This document shows positions 9,252 to 21,253 of a stretch of 64,000 nt of DNA, piece after piece. The position numbers were made by a program, and so were the translations under genes. The stretch comes from Helichrysum umbraculigerum. Taxonomy: Eukaryota; Streptophyta; Magnoliopsida; Asterales; Asteraceae. Location of the stretch: the NCBI GenBank assembly GCA_949592205.1, contig CATIUR010000002.1, positions 1,865,001 through 1,929,000 of the forward strand. Direction: 5' to 3'. The notes under the pieces were generated by a model. The model was not told where the DNA came from. It did no database searches and was given only the letters and a program-made list of their open reading frames with translations. How positions within the stretch are numbered: position 1 is the stretch's first letter; every line of letters starts with the position of its first letter.

Positions 9252-11426
9252 TGTAACACCCACTGTTTTTGAAACATTATTATAATGTAATTCGACCCGG
9301 AAGCGGAAGTCCCAAAACAAGCTTTTCATTTTTCAAACATAAAATTCCAGCTGATTTCAAACATATAAATAAATATTATAAACATATAACTTTTAAACAC
9401 AATCATTGGGTGTTATTGAATCCAAAAACAACATTGATTTAGCAAAATCAATATCAGAGTAATACGCGAGGTCGTCAAACAATCCATTTCAGCCACCAAC
9501 TTCTTGCCCAACAATATAAACACTCATAACCTGCAAGAAGTGGGAATGTGGGGGTTAGCTCATAGCTAAGTGAGATAGAACTGTAACCGACAGTCCAACT
9601 CAGATATAACACATCAGCTTACAATAAATAATCGTAATTACAATACAATCAATGTTTACGTTATCAAGCACTGTAAACACACAATCACTAAAGAGGACCG
9701 GTGGTCCTTGAGGAACCCTCAAGCCAAGGTGGCCCTCAAGCGACACTTATAAACCCCACTGAGCTGCAGGCCAATACAGCGGTTTACCGATAGCCTGTTA
9801 CTATCATCTCACACGACTAAGATTCCCATTAACGATGTGTACAAGGAATCCTCATCGTTCAGACAATAGTAACCAATGCCCAACACTTGTTGACCTCCTT
9901 ATAACACATATACGCCTCAAAGGCCATATAACACTTAACACAATTATAATCATAACAGATTAATAATTATTCAACAATAACATATACGGTTACCCGTTGT
10001 AACCAAACATGTTATAACTCAATCACACTGAAGGTACAGATCCACTCACCGATACCTAAGATTTCAACTCAGTAGTCTAATGTCACAGAGTCTTCTGTAT
10101 ATCTGAAATCATCACAGAATACTACAAGTTAGTAACTTGTCAACAAGGATAATCTCATGTTACAATAATATAACATATCACAATAGTTCACTTTCCAATA
10201 TATCATATCATATCAATCGAACCATATTTCAATACTCCTATATTTAGTTATAATTCATCATCATTTTATATTCACATAAAAGTAGGATCTTAAAATAATA
10301 CCTACCAAGTGTACTCGTGAAAATCTGTCGAGCACATAGCATCAATTAATAAACAATAACCATGTTACACTTTAATAATGATAACTAATCATCATGTTCT
10401 CATAACAATCATAAACTAACTAGTTTATAGGCATCTATCATAAGTAATCAATTTAAGTCAAAAGGCTGCTGGAACCAGTTTACCCGCCGGGTAAGGTTAG
10501 TACCCGCCGGGTACTAACCCAAACCCTTGAAGCCGCCGGTTTGGCTACAGAAGCCGCCGGCTTCACCCCCCGAACCGCCGGGTGATTTAACATTTTCATG
10601 ATCAGAACTTAAACTCAATATTAAAGGCTACAGAAGCCGCCGGCTTGGGTTATTACCCGCCGGCTTCCAACAATTAAGAACAAGCCGCCGGCTTGGCATT
10701 GAAGCCGCCGGCTTCCCATGAAACAAGAACTACCCGCCGGTTAGATGTGGTACCCGCCGGGTACTTTACCCAGACCAGCGATCTGCTGCTGCTGATCCAA
10801 TCCACAACCCGAATTAAAACAACCCAAATCAACAAACCAAGTATTTAATCGATTATAACAACCAACAAAGAACATATAGCATCATATATCATCATTTATA
10901 TCATCTAATTCATCTAATAATCATAAACCCTAAATTGTTAATGTATATACATATATATAATGAATACTTACAACATGAAGAACAAGAAGATGATGGTGAT
11001 GATCTAGTGAAGAAGATGATGCTACAAGATCACAAGCAAACCCTCTCTCTTTTCTCTCTTTTGATTTAGCATATATGTATGTATGTGTGTAAAGAGATGG
11101 AGATGAGATAAAAGATCAAGAAAGAAAGAAAATGAAATACAAGGGTCGGTTCCCCCTTTTTAACCCATTCCCAACACAGTACAAATAATATCCCTTCTAA
11201 ACCTATTGTCTGGAACCCGAAAATACCCACTAGACAAAGTATTTTATTTTACCGTCAGGCTTAACTATTTAAAACAAATATTATTTTACTAGTCACAATA
11301 ATACCTGTGACTCTTTTACCTATTTATTTTCAAATAAACCAACAATATAATTTCCTAACTCATTTAAATAATTATTTAAATTTGGAAAATACCATAAACG
11401 TCTAGGCCCGGTAACAGGATGTTACA
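9252..11426 (-). repeat. Element 2 3' LTR (2175 bp)
   Basis: It starts TGTAACACCC and ends GATGTTACA. It is 20 bp longer than its partner because of an extra palindromic unit at about 10490-10515. Confidence 0.93.
10480..10770. repeat. GC-rich palindromic repeats (GCCGCCGGC / CCCGCCGGG) in LTR
   Basis: About eleven short units with a shared core CCGCCGG occur as near-palindromes such as GAAGCCGCCGGCTTC and TACCCGCCGGGTA in an otherwise AT-rich LTR. The matching set in the other LTR is at about 15005-15275 with one unit fewer. Confidence 0.88.
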
Positions 11427-12674
11427 AATCTTCCCTCCTTAAAAAGATTTCGTCCTCGAAATCTAATCCAACTCGAAATCCACGATTAGGTAATCACATA
11501 ACATCCACAAGGATCAATTAGTACACCGGATAACATTTGAAACACAATTATCTAAATCCATAATCGATATATATATATCCAATCCAAGATAATCCGTCGA
11601 TATAATGATTTCAAATCATTTCACAATTCTAAAATCTCTGAATAAACAAACAGTCAACACTCAACAGTTTCAATTAGGATCACTTCTCGAAATCTCAAAC
11701 AACTGAATTCAACACAAGATTATGCAATCTTAAATCCACTAGTAATGTTCAACAACACTTTCCAATTTCATATAATAATCTATCAAGTCCTCGAGCTAGA
11801 TAGTTCTCAATCAATCCATTAAGTCCGAAAAAAAATCTCAAAAGCATAGGATAACTCTTGTCGCAAATCAACAACAATTCACAATAACATCAAGTCTCAC
11901 CATCAATTCTTTGATTTAATCTAACCATCACCCATATCTCCATGAGTTTAAGGTAAAACAACCATTACAAACTCCAAATCAAGGATGAAATAATTCCATC
12001 ACGTAGCTTAGGCTGTCAAAGCATAAACAATAATCCAGTCTCAATATATCACAACATGATTCAATCATATGGAAGATATTATACACTTTCGAGGATCTTA
12101 AATCCATCAAATAATACAATATCAAAATCTGACATAACAACAGTTCCAATGTCAAATAAACATCCACTGTTCAATCTACAATTAATTCCAGAATAATCAA
12201 TTCATCATATCCCTCAAGTCAAATTACATACATTCGAGATAAGGCCAATCATCCATTTCCCGAACCTCATCACATTAACTTTACCAATTTAATGTATAAA
12301 TCAATACATGTCAAAGTCTTATTAAAACAAGATTGACACTAACACAATTCAACCGCAATATGACCCACTATCCAATATTAATTCTAGTCACCAACATGGT
12401 AACCTAGAGTAGCTAATATCAATTAATTCTATTATAAAAGAATTAACAACAACAGGGGAATCAATTCAGTTATCACACAATGCACAAACATAAGGCACAA
12501 CTAACTCTAGATCACATAACCATATGATAGTACAGAGTTAATACATAAGTACCTGGAATGATGTCAGGCAACTCCACAATTTGTCAACTGTAATATGAAG
12601 AACTTGTCAGCAACTGATAACGAATTCTCCCAACTATAGCAAGAAAATGACGACCTCCCGACCAACCCCGACTC
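11427..12674 (-). other. Element 2 noncoding 3' internal region
   Basis: It starts on the LTR side with a purine tract on the minus strand (AAGGAGGGAAGATT at about 11427-11440). The remaining 1.2 kb after the gag stop has no protease, RT or integrase signature and no long frame. Confidence 0.7.
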
Positions 12675-13601
12675 CTATCTCTCAGCCTCTGGACACTGGT
12701 TCGCTCGATGATTCTCCTTATGACAATTCCAACAAACATGACCAGGATAATCACAATCTTTTGCAACATGCCCAAACACGCCACATTTAATGCATCTGGC
12801 AGTCTGAGAATTACACCGCCCGTTATGTCTGGTTTTACATTTAAAGCACCATTTGGGTTTATCAACTGAACTCTTACGGTCACTCTGCCATTTTCGTTTA
12901 CCCTTACTAGAAGAATCACACTCAGGTTGATGCAAAGCTATTTCTCTATTTTGTGCATCCCGAGCCCGCAAGTCACAATCCACTGCACGAGCTAAATCAA
13001 AAGCCCGCGAAAGTGAATCTGCTAATCTCACTGTTGCCCGATAATCAGGTGGCAATGTTCTAACAAAATGATCAATCTTAGTCCTATCAGTTGGGACCCA
13101 CTGTTGAACAAATCTCAATTTCTCTGTAAACTGATTAATCAACTCATCAATAGTCATTTGGTCAGTCAGGTGAAGTTCCATAAACTCGTCTCTAATACGC
13201 GATATATCAAAATCAGAACAATATCGTTTACATATCTCGGTATAAAAATCTAACCATTTGATAGAAGCTTTCTGCTGTGGAGTCAAAACTGCTGTAAATG
13301 AATCCCACCAGTTCATTGCTTGACCCTTCAAAAGTTGAACTGCAAAAGGAACCTTATCCTCTTCTCTGCACTGACAAACTTCAAATTTCCTCTCAATATC
13401 ACGCAACCAATCTAAAGTATCTGAAGGATTTGAACTGCCCTGAAATTTCGAAGGTTTACATGACATAAAAGTAGTAAAGGAACAAACTTTCTGCTGAGAA
13501 GATCCAGCCTGCCCATGTCTATCATTCTGTATTTCCAAAGAAGAAATATCCCTCCAGGTGGCACTATAAGGAGCATTGGTCGGGTTATCATATTCTGCCA
13601 T
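12675..13601 (-). CDS. Element 2 Gag
   Basis: The frame encodes a Ty3/Gypsy-type Gag that would form the virus-like particle and bind element RNA. I chose the Met at 13601 (MAEYDNPTN). The frame stays open upstream to 13673, but that Met lies only about 100 bp from the LTR and the extra residues are not Gag-like. The order is: a short N-terminus; the retrotransposon-gag core containing FMSCKPSKFQG, LDWLRDIERKFEVC and AMNWWDSF; a helical segment; a basic linker with KGKRKW; and CFKC plus two CX2CX4HX4C knuckles, CIKCGVFGHVAKDC and CWNCHKENHRANQC, close to the C-terminus. No frameshift is visible. It ends in a stop rather than continuing into protease. Confidence 0.85.
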   Translation of the reverse strand: MAEYDNPTNAPYSATWRDISSLEIQNDRHGQAGSSQQKVCSFTTFMSCKPSKFQGSSNPSDTLDWLRDIERKFEVCQCREEDKVPFAVQLLKGQAMNWWDSFTAVLTPQQKASIKWLDFYTEICKRYCSDFDISRIRDEFMELHLTDQMTIDELINQFTEKLRFVQQWVPTDRTKIDHFVRTLPPDYRATVRLADSLSRAFDLARAVDCDLRARDAQNREIALHQPECDSSSKGKRKWQSDRKSSVDKPKWCFKCKTRHNGRCNSQTARCIKCGVFGHVAKDCDYPGHVCWNCHKENHRANQCPEAER

Positions 13602-13763
13602 ATCTGTATCAAGAAAACAACAATCTCGCAACTTGTTAATGGTTAGTACATAACACGCTAACCAACTTCTCATACAACTCTAAACCCACATTATGGAATG
13701 TTTGACCAAACACAAATAGATTTGGGATTGAACGTTACCAAAGTTCAATTCGCCCAAACCTAT

Positions 13764-13775
13764 GCTCTGATACCA
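13764..13775 (-). other. Element 2 primer-binding site (iMet)
   Basis: The minus strand reads TGGTATCAGAGC two bases from the 5' LTR end, complementary to the 3' end of plant initiator tRNA-Met. Confidence 0.88.
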
Positions 13776-13777
13776 CT

Positions 13778-15932
13778 TGTAACACCCACTGTTTTCGAAA
13801 CATTATTATAATGTAATTCGACCCGGAAGCGGAAGTCCCAAAACAAGCTTTTCATTTTTCAAACATAAAATTCCAGCTGATTTCAAACATATAAATAAAT
13901 ATTATAAACATATAACTTTTAAACACAATCATTGGGTGTTATTGAATCCAAAAACAACATTGATTTAGCAAAATCAATATCAGAGTAATACGCGAGGTCG
14001 TCAAACAATCCATTTCAGCCACCAACTTCTTGCCCAACAATATAAACACTCATAACCTGCAAGAAGTGGGAATGTGGGGGTTAGCTCATAGCTAAGTGAG
14101 ATAGAACTGTAACCGACAGTCCAACTCAGATATAACACATCAGCTTACAATAAATAATCGTAATTACAATACAATCAATGTTTACGTTATCAAGCACTGT
14201 AAACACACAATCACTAAAGAGGACCGGTGGTCCTTGAGGAACCCTCAAGCCGCGGTGGCCCTCAAGCGACACTTATAAACCCCACTGAGCTGCAGGCCAA
14301 TACAGCGGTTTACCGATAGCCTGTTACTATCATCTCACACGACTAAGATTCCCATTAACGATGTGTACAAGGAATCCTCATCGTCCAGACAATAGTAACC
14401 AATGCCCAACACTTGTTGACCTCCTTATAACACATATACGCCTCAAAGGCCATATAACACTTAACACAATTATAATCATAACAGATTAATAATTATTCAA
14501 CAATAACATATACGGTTACCCGTTGTAACCAAACATGTTATAACTCAATCACACTGAAGGTACAGATCCACTCACCGATACCTAAGATGTCCACTCAGTA
14601 GTCTAATGTCACTGAGTCTTCTGTATATCTGAAATCATCACAGAATACTACAAGTTAGTAACTTGTCAACAAGGATAATCTCATGTTACAATAATATAAC
14701 ATATCACAATAGTTCACTTTCCAATATATCATATCATATCAATCGAACCATATTTCAATACTCCTATATTTAGTTATAATTCATCATCATTTTATATTCA
14801 CATAAAAGTAGGATCTTAAAATAATACCTACCAAGTGTACTCATGAAAATCTGTCGAGCACATAGCATCAATTAATAAACAATAACCATGTTACACTTTA
14901 ATAATGATAACTAATCATCATGTTCTCATAACAATCATAAACTAACTAGTTTATAGGCATCTATCATAAGTAATCAATTTAAGTCAAAAGGCTGCTGGAA
15001 CCAGTTTACCCGCCGGGTACTAACCCAAACCCTTGAAGCCGCCGGTTTGGCTACAGAAGCCGCCGGCTTCACCCCCCGAACCGCCGGGTGATTTAACATT
15101 TTCATGATCAGAACTTAAACTCAATATTAAAGGCTACAGAAGCCGCCGGCTTGGGTTATTACCCGCCGGCTTCCAACAATTAAGAACAAGCCGCCGGCTT
15201 GGCATTGAAGCCGCCGGCTTCCCATGAAACAAGAACTACCCGCCGGTTAGATGTGGTACCCGCCGGGTACTTTACCCAGACCAGCGATCTGCTGCTGCTG
15301 ATCCAATCCACAACCCGAATTAAAACAACCCAAATCAACAAACCAAGTATTTAATCGATTATAACAACCAACAAAGAACATATAGCATCATATATCATCA
15401 TTTATATCATCTAATTCATCTAATAATCATAAACCCTAAATTGTTAATGTATATACATATATATAATGAATACTTACAACATGAAGAACAAGAAGATGAT
15501 GGTGATGATCTAGTGAAGAAGATGATGCTACAAGATCACAAGCAAACCCTCTCTCTTTTCTCTCTTTTGATTTAGCATATATGTATGTATGTGTGTAAAG
15601 AGATGGAGATGAGATAAAAGATCAAGAAAGAAAGAAAATGAAATACAAGGGTCGGTTCCCCCTTTTTAACCCATTCCCAACACAGTACAAATAATATCCC
15701 TTCTAAACCTATTGTCTGGAACCCGAAAATACCCACTAGACAAAGTATTTTATTTTACCGTCAGGCTTAACTATTTAAAACAAATATTATTTTACTAGTC
15801 ACAATAATACCTGTGACTCTTTTACCTATTTATTTTCAAATAAACCAACAATATAATTTCCTAACTCATTTAAATAATTATTTAAATTTGGAAAATACCA
15901 TAAACGTCTAGGCCCGGTAACAGGATGTTACA
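13778..15932 (-). repeat. Element 2 5' LTR (2155 bp)
   Basis: It is nearly identical to 9252-11426, including the GCCGGC palindrome array, and is followed directly by the TSD CATAG. Confidence 0.93.
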
Positions 15933-15937
15933 CATAG

Positions 15938-16692
15938 GCTTTAGCAGTAGTAGGCTTTTTGTTGAATTGGGTTTTAGGGTTTCCATCCGATTTTCTTTTG
16001 TTGTTGCCACCAGAAGATGAGACTGGTGTTTCGCCGCGAACAATCATGGCCATGAGTTCATGGGCCATACGGATAGCACTGTGGATGTTTGCAAGTTTGG
16101 ACGAGACCACGTTCCCCTGGATATTCTCCGGGAGTCCGCGAATGTATTTTTAAACACGCTTTTGATTGGATTCCACCATAGCAGGGCAGAAAAGGGTAAG
16201 TTGTTGAAACCTAGTAGTATAGCCAGCGATGTCGTTTCCCTGAACGGATAAGTTCCAGAACTCTTCTTCCAGTCGTTGAAGTTCCTCGTTGGGGCAGTAC
16301 TCATCTATGAGCATCTTTTTCAGGTCCTCCCAAGGGAGTTGATATGCTACATCGATGCCCGCTGCTTGGGCATGAGTGTTCCACCAAGTTAGCGCACCTT
16401 CTTGAAAGGTACAGGTGGAATACTTGACTTTGCAGTCTTCAGGGCAGTTCGGAGGACGGATTCCATTTTCTCAATCCATCGAAGTAATCCGATAGCACCT
16501 TCTGTGCCTTTGAAGTTTAAAGGGCTTGCACTTAAGGAAGTCTTTGTACGTGCAGGTTTTGGTTTGAGGAGCGTTAACGGCTGAATCCTCGCTTCCCGAG
16601 TTTGGTTGTCGTGCTGCCATAGCTTGTGCCACGCTTTGGGCAATGAGTTGAGCAAGTTCGGCGTCGTTGAACGTGTGCTTTCGGGGAGGCAT
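15938..16692 (-). pseudogene. Element 1 gag, N-terminal part (frameshifted)
   Basis: The start is MPPRKHTFNDAEL at 16692, parallel to [13 protein letters not shown] of the intact Gag-Pol at 54481. Homologous blocks follow in changing frames: TYKDFLKCKPFK, then [20 protein letters not shown], then AHELMAMIV near the end. At least two frameshifts separate these pieces. The coding trace runs into the nested element at the CATAG duplication and resumes at 9246. The intact relative has the same domains in one frame, so this copy cannot make a full Gag. Confidence 0.85.
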
Positions 16693-17939
16693 GTTCCTTA
16701 ATAAATAAGATAAAGGACACATGAGAGTATGAATGAAAGATATGATTACGATAATTGAGTTAATACTGAGAAAGTGTGCCAATGCATGACATGTCAATAG
16801 TTAACAAAAGTAACAGGATTGTAATCATTTAACATACGAGTTCAAAAGATTACAAGAGTTTAAGGTTTTCAAAAGTGCCGGGAATTTGTACATTCTGAAG
16901 AGTACAACAAAAGATACAAAATGTGATGTAATTTTAATATACCCATCGGATTAGAGGTCCTAACTAAGACTTATTACATACACTACTATCCGTTGTACAA
17001 GACAGTTATAGTTATCGTCAGCCTAATCTAGGTGTAGGTCATAGGGGTAGTAGCGAGCTTCCAGCATATCTTGGTATCGTCGAAGGGTAGGATGAACCAG
17101 AGCATCTCAAGTGGTTTGTAGGTACATCCACTTGATCCATTATGTTGCTCGTTGGCTTAAGTGAGTAGTTACTTCCTTCGAGTAGAGAATGTAGTCTCAT
17201 ATTCGCTCAGGGATGGACCTTTGCAGGATCCTTAGTTCCAGCTAGTAGACTTTCCATATTAGTTTGAGCTCCTAGTTTCGGCTGTCCAAGTCTTCAGCCT
17301 GGTCTCGTACTCTTTCGTACGCTTCGATGTTGACGAATCCGAAGTCGTGATTCTCAATTTCTTCCACTGGAACTATCTCTTCATCGAGATACGTGTACTG
17401 GACTTGTTCGTCGATAATCTGCTCGTCGTCTGACGAGTAGTTGTCTGTCGGGAGGTGTGCCATTTTCTAAACGAGTGGCTCTATAAAAATGGTAGAGAAA
17501 GGATTTCAGTTATTGAAGGTGTGTCGGTTACGTGAAATCATAAGAATTTGACTAAGGAATGGAATGACAGAAATTTGGTTGTCATTGTTCGGTGTAAGTC
17601 GAAAGGCGAATTCTTGTCTTACGTGTCGCGAGAGAGTATTACGTCGGTGTGTGAGGCCTATATATGTATACCTATACCACATAATCAGCCTAGTGTGTGT
17701 CTAGCACGAACATGTAAGAGTCCCGGTTCTCTCGGGGTCAGAGTTAGCAAGTGCATTCTTGTTCGATATAACCCCTTTCAGATTTCACATCATCTTCATT
17801 TAATTGTACATAGTTGATCAGGCTATGTTAAATTAAACTTGTATGATGTAATCACTGAACCAGTTTTACCTAATAGGGGATACTGCCTAACGGTCATAGT
17901 CTAGGCCCACTAAATGTAACCTGGTTCACTATAACCTTA
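16693..17939 (-). other. Element 1 5' leader region
   Basis: The 1.25 kb between PBS and gag is mostly noncoding, as in the autonomous element at 54482-55277. A short frame at 17272-17463 is listed separately. No other signal is recognised. Confidence 0.6.
17272..17463 (-). CDS. 63-aa acidic leader ORF of element 1
   Basis: A short Met-initiated frame encodes a very acidic peptide (MAHLPTDNYSSDDEQ...) in the leader upstream of gag. Its opening resembles the acidic start of the 274-aa ORF at 7743-8567 (MTTHSIDN...), so it may be a decayed duplicate of that N-terminus. It may equally be a chance frame. No function is assigned. Confidence 0.3.
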   Translation of the reverse strand: MAHLPTDNYSSDDEQIIDEQVQYTYLDEEIVPVEEIENHDFGFVNIEAYERVRDQAEDLDSRN

Positions 17940-17952
17940 GGCTCTGATACCA
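17940..17952 (-). other. Element 1 primer-binding site (iMet)
   Basis: The minus strand reads TGGTATCAGAGCC three bases from the right LTR, the same initiator-Met primer site as in the other Gypsy elements here. Confidence 0.88.
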
Positions 17953-17955
17953 ATC

Positions 17956-19864
17956 TGTAACACCCCCAAATTTAATGATTGGTGGAAGCGAGTTTTTGGG
18001 GTGCTACTAATCAATAATCACAAGCACAAAGGATATAGTGAACGACTGTACATGAGACGTTCAAAAAGTTATTACATTAATACTTAAGTAATTCAAAATA
18101 CAAGCTCGAGTTCGAGTAAATTTCTAGAGATTCTAATACATAACAGCTAATACAAAAGTAATGTATAAAAAATCTCTAAGCTTGTAAATACATGCGACTC
18201 GAGCTAATAAGCATATCCTGCTGGGCATCCCTACTGAAGCTGAGTACCTGAGAATGCATTACTAAAAAGGTCAACCAAAAGGTTGGTAAATCTCACAGGT
18301 TTGTAAATAGTAATTTGAACACACAAGTAGTAATTGTATTTGTAAAACATTAACTAACTAATAAGTAAAGATTGCAGGTTTTCTGCGACACTTGATGCGT
18401 CACTTATTAGTTACTAGCGACACTCAAGGGAGTGTTGCATAACATGTCTATTCGGTATTATTAGCGACACTTGATGAAGTGTCGAATAGGGTAGGGGCGA
18501 CACTTAGGAAGTGTCGGGTAATTGATTTTGTGCGTCACTAGGGTAAGTGTCAGATATGGGAATAAATTAATTTGAGGCGACACTTAAGCAAGTGTTGGGC
18601 AATGTCACAATTTGATTGTATAAGACACTCGGGTAAGTGTCGGATTAATTATTGGCGTCACTTGTTGAAGTATCGCGTAGGGGGTTTTTGCGGCACTTGA
18701 GAAGTGTCGTATATTGGAGGTTTCGTGTCCTATGCGTCACTTGACGAAGTGTCGCATAACTGGCGTGGCGTGAGCCATGCGACACTTGCATCTGATCAAC
18801 ATCAATTTTTGGTCGAAAACGCATTTGCCGAGTTCCATTTGGTCCGATTCTTTTACACTAGCTTAAGAATGTTTCAAAGAGTTTATAAAAAATTATTAGT
18901 TGGTGTCGTTTACGTGCGAGGTGTCGTTTTCTTTAAATTGATCATAACCGACATTTTCCGACAATGTTTCGAAATCAAGTTTAAAATATATATTTGGACA
19001 TTACGAAGCTAGAGGAACAACATACAAGTAAAAATAAACAAAATCGAAAGGTTTCGAGAGTCACCGGAAACTTACGAATCGTCACGCGAGAAATCCGAAA
19101 AGATAGACGCGTAGCTCTCGTTGTCGTGAATCCTTTTCTTCAAACGAGCCTAGCTTTTCGAGATGGTCCGATGGTGGTTTTTGGAAGTGAAGGCCGGTGG
19201 TGGAGGTGGTGGTTTGAGAAAGAGATGAGAGAATTAGAGAAAGAGAGATTGAGTGAGGGTGTGTTTGGTTTGCTTGTTTGAGTGAACAAAAGGGTGAGGG
19301 TTGGCACCCCTCACCTTTGGTCGGTTTTGGTGGGGTCACAAGGGTGTGGCCTCACCAATTTTTGTTCCCCTGCATTTGCGCTCCGTGCGGTGTTCGTTTC
19401 CCCGATCGTTTAAATGTAAAATTAATTTCGTACGCGTTAATTAATATGTTTTAAAATACGATATTCAAAATTTTAGTTGGGGCATTTTATCATAATACTT
19501 GTTTTTAAGTTTATAAAATGTAGCTTTGTTTTATTTGTCGGTCGGTAGCGTTTTTGTAACGATTGGTAACGTTTTAAATGAAACGTACACGTTTGTTATA
19601 TTATAAACATAATATAAAGTATTAATTAGTGTTATTAAATAATTCCACATTATTCAATAATGTTTTCACCAACGTCCGTATTTGAATTGTCAGATTTTTG
19701 TCCGACTCTATTTTATACGATTTGAACGAATCGTATACGTGTATATATATAACCTATATATATATAAAAGTGATTATCGTACTTAGTCCTATTTCATACT
19801 AAATACACGTAATAAGCACATAATTTGCAAAATTTAATTTGGTCCAAATTTTGCGGGTGTTACA
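17956..19864 (-). repeat. Element 1 5' LTR (1909 bp, internally deleted)
   Basis: It is collinear with 4634-7584 but lacks about 1 kb: GATTGCAGG at 18371-18378 joins directly to TTTTCTGCGACAC. Many scattered substitutions separate the two LTRs, clearly more than between those of element 2 or element 3. Confidence 0.9.
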
Positions 19865-20102
19865 ATTATTGTCCAGTTTTGACTTTCTGAAATCTTTTTT
19901 TTTTCAACTTTGACCTTAAATAATTTTTTTTTTGTGTTACATAAACATGATGCAAAATATATGAATGAATTGAGTTTTAAATGTATTTCATTGTTATAAC
20001 TTTTGTCATGTATCATATAACATAAACAAAAATATTTAAGGTCAAAGTTGAAAAATAAAAGCTTCATAAAGTCAAAGTTGAACAATAATTTTAGGACGGA
20101 GG
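19865..20102. mobile_element. Right piece of the split Stowaway-like MITE
   Basis: It starts with the ATTAT duplication (19865-19869). The right end, reversed, reads CTCCGTCCTAAAATTATTG and matches the left end at 4613-4633. Joined without element 1 and one ATTAT, the MITE is about 254 bp, flanked by TA on both sides (4611-4612 and 20103-20104). Terminal inverted repeats extend about 40 bp. Confidence 0.78.
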
Positions 20103-20177
20103 TACTAGTTAATACGTGGACCATTAACTATATGGTTCTCCATTTTAGAATTTTCTCATAACCTTCTTTATATTATA

Positions 20178-20733
20178 CAAGGTTGAAAAAGTCGGAAGTC
20201 AGGGGCGAGTCGGTCAGGACTTCCGAAGGACTAGTCGTGACTAGTCGGGGACTAGTCGGATTTGACTTTTGTTGACTTTTTATACATTTAAATAATAAAT
20301 TTCAAAACTATGTATAATTGTGGATGAAAATGTTATATATTTTAAAGATAAGGGACTAAAAGTGTAAACTTCTTTTAACTTTTTGTTAAAAAGTACAATC
20401 TCTCTCCTTTATTCTTAATTTCCAGATCTGGAAATCAGATCTCCTCTCCATCCTCCCATTCATCTTACACATGCATCTTCATCTTCAACATTCCATGTTC
20501 ATCATCTTATACCCCATTTTATCACTTTTTCCCTCTATTTTCTATCACATTTAACAACAAAAAGCAATGAAGAAACATATCCAAGTCAAAACCGAAGGAT
20601 TCTGGCCTGTTGACCGCCATTGACCGGCGTTGACCGACTTTTTTGGGCGACTAAGGGCTGGTCGATTCGTCACCTTCACCTGAGCTGACTAATCGGCGAC
20701 TAGTCGGCATGGTCGGCCGACTTTTAGACCTTG
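20178..20733. mobile_element. hAT-type nonautonomous element (556 bp)
   Basis: The terminal inverted repeats are CAAGGTTGAAAAAGTCGG on the left and CAAGGTCTAAAAGTCGGCC on the right. A perfect 8-bp TSD, ATATTATA, lies at 20170-20177 and 20734-20741, as expected for hAT. Subterminal regions are rich in GACTAGTCG/AGTCGG motifs. There is no coding capacity. Confidence 0.85.
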
Positions 20734-20741
20734 ATATTATA

Positions 20742-21076
20742 TGATGATTGATGAAGGTTGTTGAGTTAAAGCCCAAATGATTTGGGCCAAGAAATTATTG
20801 AGCGCTAAAAATAAATAGAGCATTATTGGATTTGGCCGTATTTGTTTGTGACTTAACGACTGAATAGTGAAAAATGTTTAGTTAATCAAGTAAGTAATCT
20901 CTTAATACAATACGACCTCTATCTAAGAAATTTGGACATCCATGAACATCCATTTCATATGCATTCGTACGAACAGTGTATTTGTTCACAACTTAACAAA
21001 GAAAAGAAAAAGAAAAAAACCAAATGGGTTAAAATGTTTGAATTTAACAGGCAAGGTGAGATTGTTATGATTAGCA
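20742..21076. other. Intergenic, nothing recognised
   Basis: A short spacer between two MITEs. The open frame running from about 20932 overlaps the next MITE and is not treated as a gene. Confidence 0.4.
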
Positions 21077-21078
21077 TA

Positions 21079-21251
21079 AGGGTGATCATTCGTACATCAC
21101 CTCTTTTTAACTATACACCATCAAATGTGCTTCAGAATGTTGTACTGTACAAAACTGTAAAGAGCGTTAGTGGTATATGGCTAAAGTACAAAATTGTAAA
21201 GCGCGTTAGTGGTGTATGGCTAAAAAAAGGTGGTGTACGAATCACCACCCT
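21079..21251. mobile_element. TA-flanked MITE (Tc1/mariner-like, 173 bp)
   Basis: The ends AGGGTGATCATTCGTACATC and, reversed, AGGGTGGTGATTCGTACACC are inverted repeats of about 35-40 bp. TA dinucleotides flank both ends. The interior has two copies of a roughly 43-bp unit (AAAATTGTAAAGCGCGTTAG-like). Confidence 0.7.
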
Positions 21252-21253
21252 TA

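Larger units (their letters stand above)
9252..15932 (-). mobile_element. Element 2: gag-only LTR retrotransposon (TR-GAG type)
   Basis: The LTRs begin TGTAACACCCACTG and end GGATGTTACA, with TSD CATAG. It is oriented on the minus strand (PBS at 13764-13775, purine tract at about 11427-11445). The internal region is only 2.35 kb and codes for a Gag with two zinc knuckles and nothing else. This matches the published class of terminal-repeat retrotransposons with GAG domain. The two LTRs differ by one 20-bp indel and roughly eight substitutions by eye, so insertion is recent and clearly later than element 1. Confidence 0.9.
4634..19864 (-). mobile_element. Element 1: pol-less Tekay-like Ty3/Gypsy retrotransposon
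   Basis: The element is bounded by LTRs starting TGTAACACCCCC and ending GGGTGTTACA, with a 5-bp TSD ATTAT. It is transcribed on the minus strand, as shown by a PBS next to the right LTR and a purine tract next to the left LTR. After removing the nested element at 9252-15932 and one copy of its TSD, the internal region is only about 3.7 kb. It contains a frameshifted gag that stops at the gag/protease junction and a second zinc-knuckle ORF. No protease, reverse transcriptase, RNase H or integrase was found, so it would depend on enzymes from a relative, possibly one like the element at 47467-57852, whose LTR ends it resembles. Confidence 0.88.

Noticed and set aside
10480..10770. CRISPR-like regular repeats
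   Set aside because: Units are variable short palindromes in a plant LTR, with no constant repeat or spacer length.
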